A stretch of 64,000 nucleotides of DNA from DASXRC01 sp036506795 (GTDB lineage Bacteria > Actinomycetota > Actinomycetes > Mycobacteriales > Micromonosporaceae): assembly GCA_036506795.1 (NCBI GenBank), contig DASXRC010000021.1, positions 20,471-84,470 on the forward strand. Direction: 5' to 3'. Below the pieces are notes generated by a model. That model had not been told where the DNA came from. It worked only from the letters and a program-made list of their open reading frames with translations, and ran no database searches. This document shows, in pieces, positions 19,080-27,364 of this stretch. The position numbers and the translations under genes were made by a program. Position 1 is the first letter of the stretch. Each line of letters opens with the position of its first letter.

Positions 19080-19847
19080 TCAGGCCCAGTGCGGGCGGCA
19101 TAGCCGCACGCCGTCCAGCTCGACGGTGGAGGCCAGGGCGGCGGCGTATCCGGATGGCGCGGGCAGGTCGCGTACGTGGACCGGACCACCCGGCCACCAG
19201 TCGGGCATGGTGATGGCCGGCCCGTCGACGGCGATATGGCTCAGCTCGAGGCTCAGCCCCCGCCCCGCCAGCTTGGCCACGGCCTCCTTGCGCGTCCAGC
19301 CGCGGTAGAACGCGACGCTCCGGTCCGCGCCCGCGAGGGCGCGGTATCGGGCGTACTCCCCGGCGGCGAACGTCAGGGCGGCGAGGTCGTCGACCTCGCC
19401 GAGGTCGCGCACCTCCTCCAGGTCGACGCCGACCCGTCCGGCGCCGACGACCGCCATCACGAGCCACCCCCCGGAGTGCGAGACGGAGTAGTCGAGCGAG
19501 CCGCCGTCGGTCAGCGTGGGCCGGCCGTGACCCGGGTCCCCGCAGTGCTCGCAGCCGCGCCGGATCGTCACCGCCCTCGGGTCGCGTTTCAGGTAGTGGG
19601 CAGCGACCAGGCGCTGCACGGACCTGGACGCGACAAACGTGAGCCGCGGCGCTCCGACCCGGTGCTCCGCCGCGCGGACCCGCTCAGCGGCGTCGAGCAG
19701 CCCCGACCACCGGTCGCCGTGGACGATCGGCACCACCCAGACATGGCACTCACCCGCGGCCGGCGGGGACCCCGGCTCGAGCGGCTCCCGCAGGTCAGAG
19801 CTCCACGCCACCGGCCAACGATAGAACCTCGGCGATCCGGCCGGCAC
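19080..19847 (-). CDS. 4'-phosphopantetheinyl transferase, Sfp type
   Basis: About 255 residues with both Sfp signatures: VGVDLEEV in the first motif, preceded by SVSHSGGWLVMAV, and FYRGWTRKEAVAKLAGRGL in the second. It transfers phosphopantetheine from CoA to the conserved Ser of carrier proteins. It is the only such gene in the window and lies about 6 kb from the PKS/NRPS genes, so it is a candidate to activate them, though not in their operon. The frame is open further upstream; the GTG at 19847 was chosen to give a normal family N-terminus (ECHVWVVP at about 38) and to stay clear of the divergent gene at 19918. No clear ribosome site was seen. Confidence 0.88.
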   Translation of the reverse strand: MPAGSPRFYRWPVAWSSDLREPLEPGSPPAAGECHVWVVPIVHGDRWSGLLDAAERVRAAEHRVGAPRLTFVASRSVQRLVAAHYLKRDPRAVTIRRGCEHCGDPGHGRPTLTDGGSLDYSVSHSGGWLVMAVVGAGRVGVDLEEVRDLGEVDDLAALTFAAGEYARYRALAGADRSVAFYRGWTRKEAVAKLAGRGLSLELSHIAVDGPAITMPDWWPGGPVHVRDLPAPSGYAAALASTVELDGVRLCRPHWA

Positions 19848-19917
19848 GTGTTCACCGACTCGTCGGCGGACGCGGCGGCACCAGGTCACCAGTGTTGACG
19901 TGGCATATTTTCGAGCC

Positions 19918-20271
19918 ATGAACACGGCGGTCGAGCGGTTGCTGCAAAGCCACGAGCCGCGTATCGCGGACGTGGCTCGTCGGACGTGCGAACAGGTCCT
20001 CGCCGTGTTTCCCGGTGCGGTGGTCAGCACGGACGATCGGAACATCGGGGTTCGGCACCGCACCGGGTACCAAGGGCTGATCTTCGTCGTCACGCCACAG
20101 CGTGCGCACGTCACGCTGGGCATCGCCCGCGGCGCGGACCTGCCGGATCCCGCGCGGTTGCTCGAAGGCCGCGGCACGGTGCATAGGCATCTAAAGATCC
20201 GCGACGTCGACGACCTGGAGCGACCGGAGCTGCGGCAGTTGATGAGCGCCGTGGTGGCCCGGTCGACATGA
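19918..20271 (+). CDS. DUF1801/YdhG-like small protein
   Basis: A 117-residue soluble protein resembling YdhG/YjbR/CyaY-like (DUF1801) proteins. The characteristic C-terminal run is present: GIARGADLPDPARLLEGRGTV then RHLKIRDVDDL. No catalytic function is established for the family. Start ATG at 19918 (MNTAVERL) was chosen over an in-frame codon 18 bp upstream. It is divergent from the phosphopantetheinyl transferase and convergent with the SDR. Confidence 0.75.
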   Translation: MNTAVERLLQSHEPRIADVARRTCEQVLAVFPGAVVSTDDRNIGVRHRTGYQGLIFVVTPQRAHVTLGIARGADLPDPARLLEGRGTVHRHLKIRDVDDLERPELRQLMSAVVARST

Positions 20272-20295
20272 TCTGCGCCCGGTGTCGAGCCTGGG

Positions 20296-21087
20296 TCAGG
20301 CACCACCGGCGAGTCTGCCTCCGTCGATCGGGATGACGGCTCCGGTGATGTATGAGGCGTGCGGTGAACACAGCCAGGCGGCCGCGGCGCACACCTCCTC
20401 GACGGTGCCCAGCCGCTTGGCCGGGATGGCCTGGGCAAGCTGGTCGCGGACCTGCTGCGGTACGCGGTCAAGGTGGTGCGTGAGGATCGTGCCCGGGGCG
20501 ATGGCGTTGACCCGGACGCTCGCGTCGGCGTAGTCGAGCGCGGCGCAGCGGGTCAGCCCGATGACGCCGTGCTTGGCCGCGGCGTACGCGGACAAACCGG
20601 CTCGTCCGGTCAGCCCGGCCGTCGACGACATGTTGACGATCGCGCCACCGCCGGTCGCCCGCATGGCGGGGACTTCGTACTTCATGGACAGGAAGATGCC
20701 GCGGAGGTTCACCTGGAGCACCTCGTCGAACGCGTCGACGGGCAGGTCGGCCAATGGCGTGGGTGGCTGGCCACCGCCGGCGTTGTTGAATGCCGCGTCC
20801 AGCCGCCCATAGGTCTCAACGGTGCGATCGACAAGCCGCCGAAGGGCGTCCGGATCGGCGACGTCGGTGGGCATCGCCAACGCCCGCCCGCCATCTGCTT
20901 CGATGGCCGCGGAAAGCGCGTGCAGCGCCGACGCGTCGCGGGCGGCCAGCACCACGGTCGCACCGGCTGCGGCGAAGGCGCGGCCGGCCGCCTCACCGAT
21001 GCCGCGGCTGGCGCCGGTGATGATCGCCACCTGGCCGCTGAGCAGGCCGGGGTGGCTCGGCTCCGACTGACGCACGCCCTCGATCAT
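20296..21087 (-). CDS. SDR family oxidoreductase
   Basis: A 263-residue classical short-chain dehydrogenase. TGASRGIG binds the NAD(P) cofactor, NNAGG follows, and the catalytic Ser-Tyr-Lys set appears as MSSTAGLTGRAGLSAYAAAKHG. The C-terminus ends with YITGAVIPIDGG. Substrate unknown. The start at 21087 has GGGAGGTG five bases upstream, which decides against the in-frame ATG at 21108. The upstream region contains the three-copy repeat at 21113-21214, whose first copy lies 26 bp before the start codon. Confidence 0.9.
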   Translation of the reverse strand: MIEGVRQSEPSHPGLLSGQVAIITGASRGIGEAAGRAFAAAGATVVLAARDASALHALSAAIEADGGRALAMPTDVADPDALRRLVDRTVETYGRLDAAFNNAGGGQPPTPLADLPVDAFDEVLQVNLRGIFLSMKYEVPAMRATGGGAIVNMSSTAGLTGRAGLSAYAAAKHGVIGLTRCAALDYADASVRVNAIAPGTILTHHLDRVPQQVRDQLAQAIPAKRLGTVEEVCAAAAWLCSPHASYITGAVIPIDGGRLAGGA

Positions 21088-21112
21088 CTCGCACCTCCCG
21101 GCCCGCACCGAG

Positions 21113-21214
21113 CCAACTCAGTCAGACTTGGGCGCATGGTCGCCCGCCAAGGCCCAACTCAGTCAGACTTGGGCGCTTGGTCGCCCGTCGAGGCCCCAAG
21201 TCTGACTAAGTTGG
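21113..21214. repeat. Three-copy 20-bp repeat (two direct, one inverted)
   Basis: CCAACTCAGTCAGACTTGGG occurs at 21113-21132 and again at 21154-21173, with a 41-bp period that also duplicates the GCGC.TGGTCGCCCG stretch after each copy. A third copy lies inverted at 21195-21214 with one substitution. Copies two and three can fold as a stem of about 20 bp with a 21-nt loop. The set sits between the DUF3040-like gene and the SDR start, both on the minus strand. It could be a terminator for the former, an operator for the latter, or a remnant of a repeat family. Confidence 0.85.
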
Positions 21215-21268
21215 GGCCTGCCTGGAGGACGGCAGCACCTCAAGCTGGCGCCGTGCCGGTCGACGCGG

Positions 21269-21472
21269 CTACGAGAGCGCGACCGTGACGAGCCCGCCCG
21301 CGAGGGCCACAATCGCGACCACGAGCAGGAGCAGCCGACGCAGGCGGAGCATGCGGTACTCGCGGGGCGGACACGGTCGGCCACTGCGCATGCCTTCGGC
21401 GAACTTGCGATCCTGGGCGCGTAGGGCGGCGTCGAGCGCGTCGAGCCGGTGACGATCATCTTGGCTGAGCAT
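21269..21472 (-). CDS. DUF3040-like small membrane protein
   Basis: A 67-residue protein with an N-terminal helix (MLSQDDRHRLDALDAALRA) and QDRKFAEGM, which resembles the start of actinobacterial DUF3040 proteins, followed by one hydrophobic segment, LLLLVVAIVALAGGLVTVAL. It is shorter than the usual family member, which has two membrane segments, so it may be a reduced version. Function unknown. Confidence 0.62.
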   Translation of the reverse strand: MLSQDDRHRLDALDAALRAQDRKFAEGMRSGRPCPPREYRMLRLRRLLLLVVAIVALAGGLVTVALS

Positions 21473-21596
21473 TTCGAGTCTCCGGTGGTACAGATCGGGG
21501 GCAGTGGTCGAGGGACACGGGCAGGAGATACCCGCTCGGCGGCCCTTGAATCGGGTACGCCGCGGTCCGCTATCGTCCGTCCGGGGGTGGCCACAC

Positions 21597-22036
21597 GTGG
21601 CCGATCTGCGCTTCTGCGCGCACCAGTATCAGCACCTGCCCCTGCCGGTCCTGCGGCAGCGTTGGCGCGACGCCGAGAGACTCGGCTTTGACGTGGACCC
21701 TCATGGCGGTGGACACGGACCCGTGCGGGTGAGGACGCTGGTCACCAGCGTCTACTTTGGACACCCCCGTGACCGTCGCGAAGGCTGCGATGACGGTCGA
21801 CCACCTCAACGCCGGACGGGTGGAGCTCCTGGGGCGGGTACGCCGTAGAGACCGACGCGCCGTCCTATGCCCTGACCGCCGAGCGCAGCCGGCGCTTCGA
21901 CCACCTGGGCGCCGATCGGGGACGCGATTCCGCGGAGATTCGGCACTCGGTGGTCTGCTTCCCGCCGTTGACGCCGTGGGAGTCCGTCGATTACCTCAGC
22001 GACATGGTCGGTCGCTTGCGTGCAGCGCTGTGCGGT
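21597..22036 (+). pseudogene. Degraded LLM-class (luciferase-like) flavin oxidoreductase
   Basis: Pieces of one protein family appear in order but in three frames. Frame of 21597: VADLRFCAHQYQHLPLPVL and RWRDAERLGFDV, then RVRTLVTSVYFGHP. Next frame near 21760-21830: TPVTVAKAAMTVDHLNAGR. Third frame near 21840-22033: YAVETDAPSYALTAERSRRF, then IRHSVVCFPPLTPWESV and DYLSDMVGRL. The order matches F420/FMN-dependent luciferase-like oxidoreductases of about 300 residues, but the segments between them are missing and the C-terminus is gone. At least two frameshifts and large internal deletions make it a dead gene. Confidence 0.82.
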
Positions 22037-22039
22037 CCG

Positions 22040-23011
22040 CTAACTCGGTACGACTTCCACCGGCGGGCGGCGCGACGCGGTGGCGCGGTAGACGCCGGGG
22101 GTCATGCGGTACTCGCGCTTGAACGCTTTGGACAGGGCGGCGTCGCTGTCATAGCCGCATAGCCTGGCAATCTCGTGGAGGGTGCGGGTGGTGGTCGCCA
22201 AGTGGGCCGCGGCTTGGCTTAGCCGCGTCCGGGTCAGGTGCCGCACCGGTGGCTCGCCGACGAGCTGACGGAACCGGTCGCTGAACAACGATCGGGACAT
22301 GCCGATCCGGTAAGCGAGTTCGGCGACGGTCCAGCCATGGTCGGGCTGGGTATGCATGAGGCGGACCGCCTCGGCGATCTGCGGATCGGCGAGTGACTCG
22401 ACGGTCGCCGCACGGTGATCCGGTCGGTCGGTCAGGAAGGCACGGATTGCCTGGGCGAGGAATACGTCGGCGATCTTGGCGAAGATCGCCTTGGCACCGG
22501 GCGCCGACTCGGACTCCTCGTGCCGCAGCAGGTTGAATATCGTCGTGGCCCATGGCGCCGATCGATCGCTTGTGGCGTCCACGATGAACACTTCGGGCAG
22601 CACGCCGGCGACCTGTGGCGCCGTCTGGCGCAGACCGAAGCCCCCGCACAGCATCTTCGTGACGGCGCCCGGCCCGCCGTAGGACAGTCGCGCGCCGCCG
22701 CGGAGCGGGTGCTCGAGCAGGATCCAGTCCAGCGCCTCCACCGCCGAGGCGGAATCATCCTTGATCGCGTGGGCGGCGCCATGCGGAAGGATCACCAGAT
22801 CACCGGCTGAGACTCGTACGGGCTCGCGCCGGTCGGGGACGAGCCATGCCTGTCCCTCGAGGATCAGGTGGAACTTCGCCACGTTCCGGCCGACCACCCG
22901 AAGCCCCCACGGCGCGCCGAGTTCGGCGAGGCAGTACACGGTGCTGTGCACCTGCATCCGGGACAGCAGATCGGATACCGCGTCGTCGGGATGGAGGTTG
23001 AGCTGGCGCAT
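22040..23011 (-). CDS. AraC family transcriptional regulator
   Basis: A 323-residue regulator with an N-terminal cupin sensor domain (FHLILEGQAWLV, GDLVILPHGAAH) and a C-terminal double helix-turn-helix: WTVAELAYRIGMSRSLFSDRF then LHEIARLCGYDSDAALSKAF. Start at ATG 23011 was preferred because AGGGG lies just upstream; a GTG in frame precedes it by one codon. It is divergent from the SnoaL-like gene across about 115 bp, making that gene a likely target. Its 3' end abuts the pseudogene. Confidence 0.9.
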   Translation of the reverse strand: MRQLNLHPDDAVSDLLSRMQVHSTVYCLAELGAPWGLRVVGRNVAKFHLILEGQAWLVPDRREPVRVSAGDLVILPHGAAHAIKDDSASAVEALDWILLEHPLRGGARLSYGGPGAVTKMLCGGFGLRQTAPQVAGVLPEVFIVDATSDRSAPWATTIFNLLRHEESESAPGAKAIFAKIADVFLAQAIRAFLTDRPDHRAATVESLADPQIAEAVRLMHTQPDHGWTVAELAYRIGMSRSLFSDRFRQLVGEPPVRHLTRTRLSQAAAHLATTTRTLHEIARLCGYDSDAALSKAFKREYRMTPGVYRATASRRPPVEVVPS

Positions 23012-23126
23012 CACCGGCCCCTTGGACGCTCGGACAAGAACTTCGTCGCCTCAACCATAACCAGCCGCGCGTTCGCCGGTGATCGTGTGACCCGTACCGA
23101 AAGCGTCGATAGAAAGGGTAGAGCCC

Positions 23127-23474
23127 ATGAGCGCCAGTGAGACGGTGAACGCATTCCGCACGGCTTGGGAAGCGAAGGACTTGGGTACCGCCCGCATGTA
23201 TCTGTCCGACGATCTGGACTTCGCCGGGCCGATCGACACCTTCGACAACGCCGACGACTACATTCAAGCGATCACCGGCTTGGCGCACATCGTCGCGAGC
23301 ACGACCACGCGGCGGGTGCTTGTCGACGGCCAGGACGTCGCGGTGTTCTACGACATGCACACCGCCACGCCGGCCGGCACCGTTCCGATCGCCGAGTGGT
23401 ACCACGTCGATTCCGGTCGCATCTCGATGATCCGCGTGTACTTCGACCCACGCCCGTTCACCCCGCCGTCCTGA
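23127..23474 (+). CDS. SnoaL-like (NTF2-fold) protein
   Basis: A 115-residue alpha+beta barrel protein of the SnoaL/NTF2 group: FRTAWEAKDLGTARMYLSDD followed by DFAGPIDTFDNADDYIQAI and the C-terminal strand ISMIRVYFDPRPF. The fold serves many activities, so no reaction can be assigned. The ATG follows AAAGGG. Divergent from the AraC regulator. The 3' end overlaps the convergent DUF2254 gene by 17 bp. Confidence 0.82.
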   Translation: MSASETVNAFRTAWEAKDLGTARMYLSDDLDFAGPIDTFDNADDYIQAITGLAHIVASTTTRRVLVDGQDVAVFYDMHTATPAGTVPIAEWYHVDSGRISMIRVYFDPRPFTPPS

Positions 23475-24762
23475 GGCGGCTAGCGACGGCCGTCCGCACG
23501 GCCTGTGCTTCCTCGTACACCCGCGCAAGATCCGCCGATTGGGCGACCCTGCGCTCGGCGTCCTCCACGACCAGGCGCGCCTGTTCCTCGATCGCGGCCA
23601 GCCGGTCTGGGTCCGGGTCGCCCACCACGGCGCAGTTGGCGAGTAGTCGCAGGAGCGCGGCGGCGACGGTGGGCTCGCCCGCGCCGTACCGCCGGATCAA
23701 CCCGGCCATGGTGGCGAGGTAGTCGGCGAAGTGCCGCCCCGGGACGATCACCCGCGCGCCGGTCGAGCCCTGGGTCACATGGGTGCCCAAGCGCTGCACC
23801 GCCAGGGCGCAGAACAGCACCGACAGGCGGTCGATGGCCTGTACCGCGGTGTACGGGTCGTTGATCGCCGGTGACATGGCCTTGCATGCGATGTCGACAA
23901 GCTGCCGGATGCCGAACGCGGCGTCCTGTTCGAAGGTCCGCTCCCGACCGACGCGGACCGCGTCTTCCAGCACGGGATGCAGAGCGGCCGTGTCGGGCAC
24001 CGACCGCTCCGGCTGGACCGGCCACACCCATGCCAGCGTGGTCCCGGCGACGACGTGCTCGCCGACCCGTGGCCGGAGCCGGACCAGAATCTGACGACGG
24101 TCGGCGTACGCGAGCAGCCGCTCGACGTGCACCACCTGCACGTAGCCGGAACGCCGCGCGGGAACGGCGACGGCCCGCTCCGGGACGGGCATTGGCATCG
24201 GGCCACCCTCGAGCAGCCCGCCCCGAATCACCGCCAGCGCGTTCCGCTCGACCACCGACATGATCCCCTCGATCTGGATCGAGTGGGCGAGATGGTCGGC
24301 GAAGAACACCAGCAAGCCGAGGCTGACGAACAGCAGAACGATCGCGCCGGACACCGCGAGCCTGGGGAACTCGGTGGTGCGGTTGCCGCCGGACACGCCC
24401 ACCGTGTACAGCCCGGCCGCGCTGTAGACGAAGGTGGCCACGAACACGCTGAGGACGATCTGGTTGGGCCGGTCACGCAGGAAGTTGCGCAGCAGCCGTG
24501 GGGAGAACTGCGTCGAGGACAACTGCAACGCGACCACGGTCAGGCCGAGCAGCAGCGCGATCACCGTCACCATCGTCCCGCTGATGCCGATCAGCAGGTT
24601 GCGCGCATCGTCCGGAGTTCCCTGGAACGCGAGTGGGGAGGAGGTGCTCAGGTTCACCTGGGACAGCACGGCGCCGGTGGTCAGGGCGGCGACCACCGAC
24701 ACACCGGGAAGCACCCACAACGAGCCACGCAGGTACTCCCACATGTCATCGCGACGGATCAT
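23458..24762 (-). CDS. DUF2254 family membrane protein
   Basis: A 434-residue protein with about four N-terminal membrane helices, separated by the conserved VALQLSSTQFSPRLLRNFLRD, and a soluble C-terminal half containing AFGIRQLVDIACKAMSPAIND and the PYTAVQAIDRL motif. This is the DUF2254 pattern. Function unknown; the topology suggests an inner-membrane sensor or channel. The ATG has GGAGG at the correct distance. Confidence 0.87.
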   Translation of the reverse strand: MIRRDDMWEYLRGSLWVLPGVSVVAALTTGAVLSQVNLSTSSPLAFQGTPDDARNLLIGISGTMVTVIALLLGLTVVALQLSSTQFSPRLLRNFLRDRPNQIVLSVFVATFVYSAAGLYTVGVSGGNRTTEFPRLAVSGAIVLLFVSLGLLVFFADHLAHSIQIEGIMSVVERNALAVIRGGLLEGGPMPMPVPERAVAVPARRSGYVQVVHVERLLAYADRRQILVRLRPRVGEHVVAGTTLAWVWPVQPERSVPDTAALHPVLEDAVRVGRERTFEQDAAFGIRQLVDIACKAMSPAINDPYTAVQAIDRLSVLFCALAVQRLGTHVTQGSTGARVIVPGRHFADYLATMAGLIRRYGAGEPTVAAALLRLLANCAVVGDPDPDRLAAIEEQARLVVEDAERRVAQSADLARVYEEAQAVRTAVASRLRTAG

Positions 24763-24862
24763 CGCCCGCCTCCACTCGGCCGGCCCCCCATGCCCCCGCC
24801 CGCCGCTGCTCAGCCTTCCATATGCGGACGAGCACGGGGTACGACCCCGACGCCGCGGGGCG

Positions 24863-26752
24863 TCACACCGTGATCGATGCGCGGGCCCGGGCCGCTCTCA
24901 CCGCGGCGGTCAGCGTCTGGATGTCGTACGCACCGCGGTGCCGCCGCCCGTTGATGAAGAAGGTCGGAGTTCCGGAGACCCCGCTCAGGTCGGCGGAGTC
25001 GACGTCCGCGGCGATGCGCGCCGCGCCGCGCCGGCGGCGTACGTGGTCGCTGAACGTTTCGACGTCGAGGCCGAGCCGCTCGGCATAGTCCATGAGGTCG
25101 GCGGGGCGTAGCTCGCCCTGGTGCTCGAGCAACATGTCGTGCATGGGCCAGAACGCCCCCTGGTCGTCCGCCGCCTCGGCGGCTTCGGCGGCGAGCTGAG
25201 CGTGCGGGTGGACGTCGGTCAGCGGAAGATGCCGCCACACGTACCGCACCTCGCCGTGGCCGGCCAGCAGCGCACGGACCACGGGCTCCGCCTGTCCACA
25301 GTACGGACACTCGAAGTCGCCGTACTCGACGAGCGTCACCGGCGCCTCGTGCGGGCCCCGGATGTGGTCGCGGTCCGGGTCGACCGGCACGGCGAGGTCT
25401 ACAATGGACTCCGCGGTGCCGAGCAGGGCACGCGCCCGCCGGCGCGGCGGGAGCAGCGCGGTGACCCGGAAGACCAGCCAGGTCACAATCGACGCTGTCA
25501 GCGCCGCGGTCAGCACGCCGAGTTTGGCCTCCTCCAGCTGGGCACCGGTGAAGGCGAGCGTGGCCACGAGCAGGGAGACGGTGAAGCCGACGCCCGCGAT
25601 GGTGCCCGCCCCGGCGACCGCGGCCCAGCCGACCGGCGGGCGCAGCCGACCGCGGCTGACCCGGCCGAGCAGCCAGGTGGCGCTCACGATGCCGGCCGGC
25701 TTGCCGATTACGTAGCCCACCGCGATCCCGAGCGTGATGGGCGACGTGTACGCCTTGCCGAGAAAGCCACCGCTGATCTCGATGCCCGCGTTGGCGAGGG
25801 CGAACAGCGGCACGATCACGTAGCTGGTCCACGGGTGGTACAGCACCTGCAGCCGCTCGTTGAACGAGATGGCTCGCTCCAGTCCGAGTCGTGCCGACCG
25901 CTCGAGTTCCGGGGTCGGCTGCTCGCGAAAGAGCCGGAACAGGTCGGTCGCCCGCTCCAGCTGGCTGCGTGGGGCGGGGTACGCGAAGACCATGAGGCCC
26001 ATCGCCAGACCCACCACCACCGGGTCGACGCCGGACTCGAACAGCGCGACCCAGGCCGTTGCGCCGACGATGCCGTAGATCAGGCCGTACCGGAGCCGAC
26101 GCGCCCGAAAGAGCAGGCCCAGGGCGAACACGCCCGCGGCGATGGCCAGCGCCGGCCACACCACGTGCTCGCTGTACGCGACGGCGATCACCACGAGCGA
26201 TGCCAGGTCGTCGACCACCGCGACGGTCAGCAGGAAGGCGCGCAGCCGTTCCGGAAACCGCGGACCGACCAGCGCCAGCATGCCGAGGGCGAACGCCGTG
26301 TCGGTGGCCATCGCCGTGCCCCACCCGTGGATCGAGGAACGGCCCGCGTTGACCGCGACGTAGATGGCGATGGGTACGGCCATCCCGCCGAGTCCGGCGA
26401 CCAGCGGCACCGCGAGGCGGCGCCGCTCGCGCAGCTCTCCGATGTCGAACTCGCGGCGCGCCTCCAGGCCGACAACGAAGAAGAAGAACGTCATCAGGCC
26501 CGTGTTCACCCAGCCGCGGAGGTCCTGCGACACCCCGACGCTGCCGACGTTAATGGACAGCGGCGTCTGCCAGACGGATTCGTACGACGAAGGGTCGATG
26601 TTGACCCACAGCAGCGCCGCCAGCGCCGCCCCCAGCAGCACCGCGGCGCTGCCCGTCTCCGTCCGCAGGAACTCGCGCAGCGGCGTATCGATGGTGCGCA
26701 CCCACGCGGTGCGTCGGGTCCAGGCGTTGGCCGAGGACTCGACGTCGGTCAT
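24863..26752 (-). CDS. nhaA: NhaA Na+/H+ antiporter fused to a DsbA-like thioredoxin domain
   Basis: A 629-residue two-part protein. Residues about 20-430 are NhaA: FFFVVGLEARREF, ATDTAFALGML and VDDLASLVVIA hold the conserved acidic residues of the ion site. Residues about 450-629 are a DsbA/thioredoxin fold with CPYC at 482-485 and the cis-Pro loop GVSGTPTFFINGR. NhaA exchanges Na+ for H+. The fused domain would sit on one side of the membrane and could link thiol redox state to transport; this is inference. The start at 26752 was chosen because GGGGGAGG is placed better for it than for the ATG at 26761. The fusion is known in actinobacteria. Confidence 0.9.
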   Translation of the reverse strand: MTDVESSANAWTRRTAWVRTIDTPLREFLRTETGSAAVLLGAALAALLWVNIDPSSYESVWQTPLSINVGSVGVSQDLRGWVNTGLMTFFFFVVGLEARREFDIGELRERRRLAVPLVAGLGGMAVPIAIYVAVNAGRSSIHGWGTAMATDTAFALGMLALVGPRFPERLRAFLLTVAVVDDLASLVVIAVAYSEHVVWPALAIAAGVFALGLLFRARRLRYGLIYGIVGATAWVALFESGVDPVVVGLAMGLMVFAYPAPRSQLERATDLFRLFREQPTPELERSARLGLERAISFNERLQVLYHPWTSYVIVPLFALANAGIEISGGFLGKAYTSPITLGIAVGYVIGKPAGIVSATWLLGRVSRGRLRPPVGWAAVAGAGTIAGVGFTVSLLVATLAFTGAQLEEAKLGVLTAALTASIVTWLVFRVTALLPPRRRARALLGTAESIVDLAVPVDPDRDHIRGPHEAPVTLVEYGDFECPYCGQAEPVVRALLAGHGEVRYVWRHLPLTDVHPHAQLAAEAAEAADDQGAFWPMHDMLLEHQGELRPADLMDYAERLGLDVETFSDHVRRRRGAARIAADVDSADLSGVSGTPTFFINGRRHRGAYDIQTLTAAVRAARARASITV

Positions 26753-26901
26753 GCCGCCCATCCTCCCCCGGCAGGCGCCCGCGGAGGCTCAGGTTCGGCC
26801 GCTTGGACCGCCGCCGTGCGGCCACTGTCGGGTGGCGCGCGGGAGGTGTAGGTTCAGCCGCACCGAGCGATCAACCGTCCCGGGTGTCAGGGGGTGCAGT
26901 C

Positions 26902-27117
26902 ATGTCCGACAGCATTTACACGTTTACCGAGGTCGTGGGCACCAGCACCGAGTCATGGGAAAAGGCCGCCGCCGCCGCCGTGGAGCGGGCGGGAAGGACT
27001 CTGCGGGATCTGCGGGTGGCGGAGGTGGTCAAGCTCGATATGGACATCGACAACGGTCAGGTCCGGGCGTACCGCGCTCGCCTGCAGATCTCCTTCAAGC
27101 TGGAGGAGCACGGCTGA
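26902..27117 (+). CDS. Dodecin family flavin-binding protein
   Basis: A 71-residue dodecin: the helix-containing GTSTESWEKAAAAAVERA with the conserved Trp that stacks on flavin, and the C-terminal strand RAYRARLQISFKLE. Dodecins form dodecameric shells that store flavin or flavin-like cofactors. The start was chosen at MSDSIYTF, the usual family N-terminus. Transcription from here runs into the palindromic element at 27165. Confidence 0.93.
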   Translation: MSDSIYTFTEVVGTSTESWEKAAAAAVERAGRTLRDLRVAEVVKLDMDIDNGQVRAYRARLQISFKLEEHG

Positions 27118-27164
27118 TACCCGCGCCGCCCGCCTGCCTCCGGCGTATCGGCGCGAGCTCGCCG

Positions 27165-27325
27165 ATGTCCCGCCGAATCCTTTGCTCTGCTTCCCGTGGG
27201 GAAACGCCTGGCGGCCGATAATGCGTTCGTCCTTCGGTCGGGCTGCCGCTCGGCCTTTGGTCGGCTCGCCCTCCGCCAACGAGTGTCTCCTCGGCGGAAG
27301 CAGAGCAAAGGATTCGGCGGGACAT
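27165..27325. repeat. 161-bp palindromic MITE-like element
   Basis: The element is bounded by perfect 30-bp inverted repeats at 27165-27194 and 27296-27325; the left end begins ATGTCCCGCCGAATCC and continues TTTGCTCTGCTTCC. Inside, the arms continue to pair imperfectly (GGGGAAACGCCTGGCGG against CCGCCAACGAGTGTCTCC), so almost the whole element can fold into one hairpin. It has no coding sequence of its own. It lies in the convergent gap between dodecin and the broken hydrolase. No target-site duplication is evident beside it, and no second copy was seen in this window. Confidence 0.8.
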
Positions 27326-27355
27326 GTGCGTCGGGTCTAGCTCGACGCACATGTC
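27321..27355. terminator. Hairpin terminator candidate
   Basis: A perfect 13-bp inverted repeat, GACATGTGCGTCG (27321-27333) and CGACGCACATGTC (27343-27355), with a 9-nt loop. It starts inside the right end of the palindromic element and ends 10 bp before the stop codon of the convergent hydrolase. Position between two converging genes fits a bidirectional terminator. No T-tract follows, which is normal in high-GC actinomycetes. Confidence 0.6.
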
Positions 27356-27364
27356 GCAGTGCTT

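Noticed and set aside
19894..19917. TTGACG before the DUF1801-like gene as a promoter
   Set aside because: A -10 box at normal spacing would fall on the start codon and none is present.
24810..26324. A 504-codon frame inside the NhaA-DsbA gene in another phase
   Set aside because: Arg-rich shadow; the NhaA and CPYC motifs are in the annotated frame.
27165..27325. Palindromic element read as a small gene or an intact insertion sequence
   Set aside because: Too short for a transposase and the frames through it are not conserved; MITE-like is the better description.
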